From Neocallimastix lanati (nom. inval.) (lineage: Eukaryota; Neocallimastigomycota; Neocallimastigomycetes; Neocallimastigales; Neocallimastigaceae), in assembly GCA_016946835.1 (NCBI GenBank), contig JACVTC010000123.1, positions 90,001-154,000 of the forward strand: a DNA stretch of 64,000 bases, written 5' to 3'. Positions 63,128 to 64,000 of this stretch are shown here, one piece after another. Each line of letters opens with the position of its first letter. The stretch's first letter is position 1. The position numbers were made by a program, and so were the translations under genes. The notes under the pieces were generated by a model. The model was given only the letters and a program-made list of their open reading frames with translations. It searched no databases and was not told the DNA's origin.

Positions 63128-63302
63128 GTAACCTGTATTGTCCTGACTAACATGGCTTCAATATTGTTAAAGTAACGTAAGCCACCAAAGATTCAATAAT
63201 ATTCGGATAATTTCATTTTGGTTGTTTCAAATTAGTGAAAATTAATTAGTAAAGAATCTAAATTCGCTGAATATATTTGAGTAAAGATGATAATATAATG
63301 AA

Positions 63303-64000
63303 AATCACCTCCAGATTATAAGATTTTTGTTTAAAGAGAATTTTTATTTCGGATATGGGTTTGAATTGATTATCTGAAAGAAATTATGGTCTTCTCCTTT
63401 AGAAGCATTGATCTTGCTGGTTTGTGTATTGCATTTTCAGAGTTGACGCACCTGGTTAGTTTGCGCTTATAACGTCGGAATAGCAACACTTGTCAAGTAC
63501 TAGCCCTAGGTATAGTTTTTGCAAAGAGAACACGCAGATCGTACTAAGAATGGCATTCTTGAATAATCACTAAAAATGAATTGGTTATTAAATAAAGCAT
63601 CCCATTCCTTTTTATAATTTAATTCAACAATGTCTACATCTCTTCCATCAAGAAGGAAGTTCTATAATCAGTACCACGTAACATATAGATTTACACACTC
63701 AAAATTCAGAAAATTACTAATATTAATATGATTTTCACCATTAATCTATTCACTATATTATTAGTAACGATACCATTATTTTCACTATCACAAATATTAA
63801 TATTAATATTTTCACTATCAAAACTATTACTATTATTAACAACAATATTGATATTGTTATAATTATTATTATTAATATTATACACTTCGCTACAACTATC
63901 AAAATCAGTATTTGATTTAATATTATTTATATCTGTGACTATAGTGTTTATATTAATATTTGATATTGGACAATATTTGGGAATTACAAAAATTTTTTCA
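63303..64000 (-). mobile_element. 3' fragment of the second LINE family (copy 2, runs off window)
   Basis: Aligns along its length with the 12958-13835 fragment in the same orientation. On the minus strand it encodes the same YCPISN.INTIVTDINNI segment (near 63965), the Asn/Ser-rich stretch, and FLLDGRDVDIVELNYKKEW after a frame change. Several stops are present. The zinc-motif part would lie beyond 64000. Confidence 0.8.

Larger units (their letters stand above)
62514..63156 (-). mobile_element. tRNA-headed SINE, copy B, interrupted by a LINE fragment
   Basis: The minus-strand element begins at 63156 with GCCATGTTAGTCAGG and carries a perfect Pol III B-box (62869-62879). It ends in a T-rich tail at 62514. 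It is flanked by near-identical 15-bp repeats: TTCAATATTGTTAAA (63157-63171) and TTCAGTATTGTTAAA (62499-62513), the first directly abutting the tRNA-like 5' end. The body matches copy A (26576-26910). Removing the nested LINE piece and one target repeat leaves about 407 bp. The acceptor-like ends GCCATGT and ATATGAC pair in 6 of 7 positions, but the D and anticodon region is too short for a working tRNA. Confidence 0.82.

Noticed and set aside
62800-63156. Functional tRNA gene
   Set aside because: There is a perfect B-box and paired ends, but the central region is about 10 nt too short, no anticodon arm can be drawn, and the head is split by a LINE. It fits a SINE.

Overview
The window is extremely AT-rich nuclear DNA of a zoosporic fungus, most likely an anaerobic gut fungus (Neocallimastigomycota). 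Four things point there. Genes are split by short, very AT-rich GT-AG introns. Intergenic DNA is almost pure A/T homopolymers and (AAT)n. There is an Asn-rich protein and an ankyrin gene of the kind expanded in these fungi. Flagellar genes (a DNAI3/WDR63-type dynein intermediate chain and an EFCAB5-like protein) sit beside ordinary fungal housekeeping genes. The lineage is inferred from family knowledge; no search was run. All exon models were built by hand from reading frame and splice sites, and the total length of each complete model is divisible by three.

Left part (1-12,408): two SYAP1-like (BSD-domain) genes in the same orientation, separated by a 5'-truncated LINE with a perfect 15-bp target-site duplication. 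The right copy (10,540-12,408) is a normal six-exon gene. The left copy starts outside the window. After its large acidic exon it runs into eleven tandem copies of a two-exon cassette encoding a YABBY/HMG-box-like DNA-binding motif. Every cassette keeps exact exon lengths (122 + 100 bp), reading frame and splice sites. The second exon of each cassette ends in a copy of the SYAP1 gene's own acidic exon tail. This fusion and amplification is the most striking feature of the window.

Middle (12,958-36,527): a second LINE fragment, ribosomal protein eL33, the RS-rich splicing protein NKAP, a frameshifted ankyrin gene, an 82-bp-arm foldback element, an unrecognised acidic protein, a SINE-like element with T-rich tail and target duplication, several kb of AT satellite and simple sequence, and a 1,228-residue Asn/Gln-rich protein of unknown role.

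Right (37,222-61,481): four well-formed multi-exon genes. These are a Bzz1-type F-BAR/C1/SH3-SH3 protein (15 exons, minus), an EFCAB5-like EF-hand/GAF protein (9 exons), VPS39/Vam6 (15 exons) and DNAI3/WDR63 (13 exons). Bzz1 acts in actin and endocytosis, VPS39 in HOPS vacuole tethering, and the other two probably in the zoospore flagellum. They are neighbours, not an operon.

Right end (61,900-64,000): a graveyard of retroelements. It holds a decayed coding stretch, a tRNA-headed SINE interrupted by a LINE 3' fragment (each with its own target-site duplication), and a second copy of the LINE fragment seen at 12,958-13,835.
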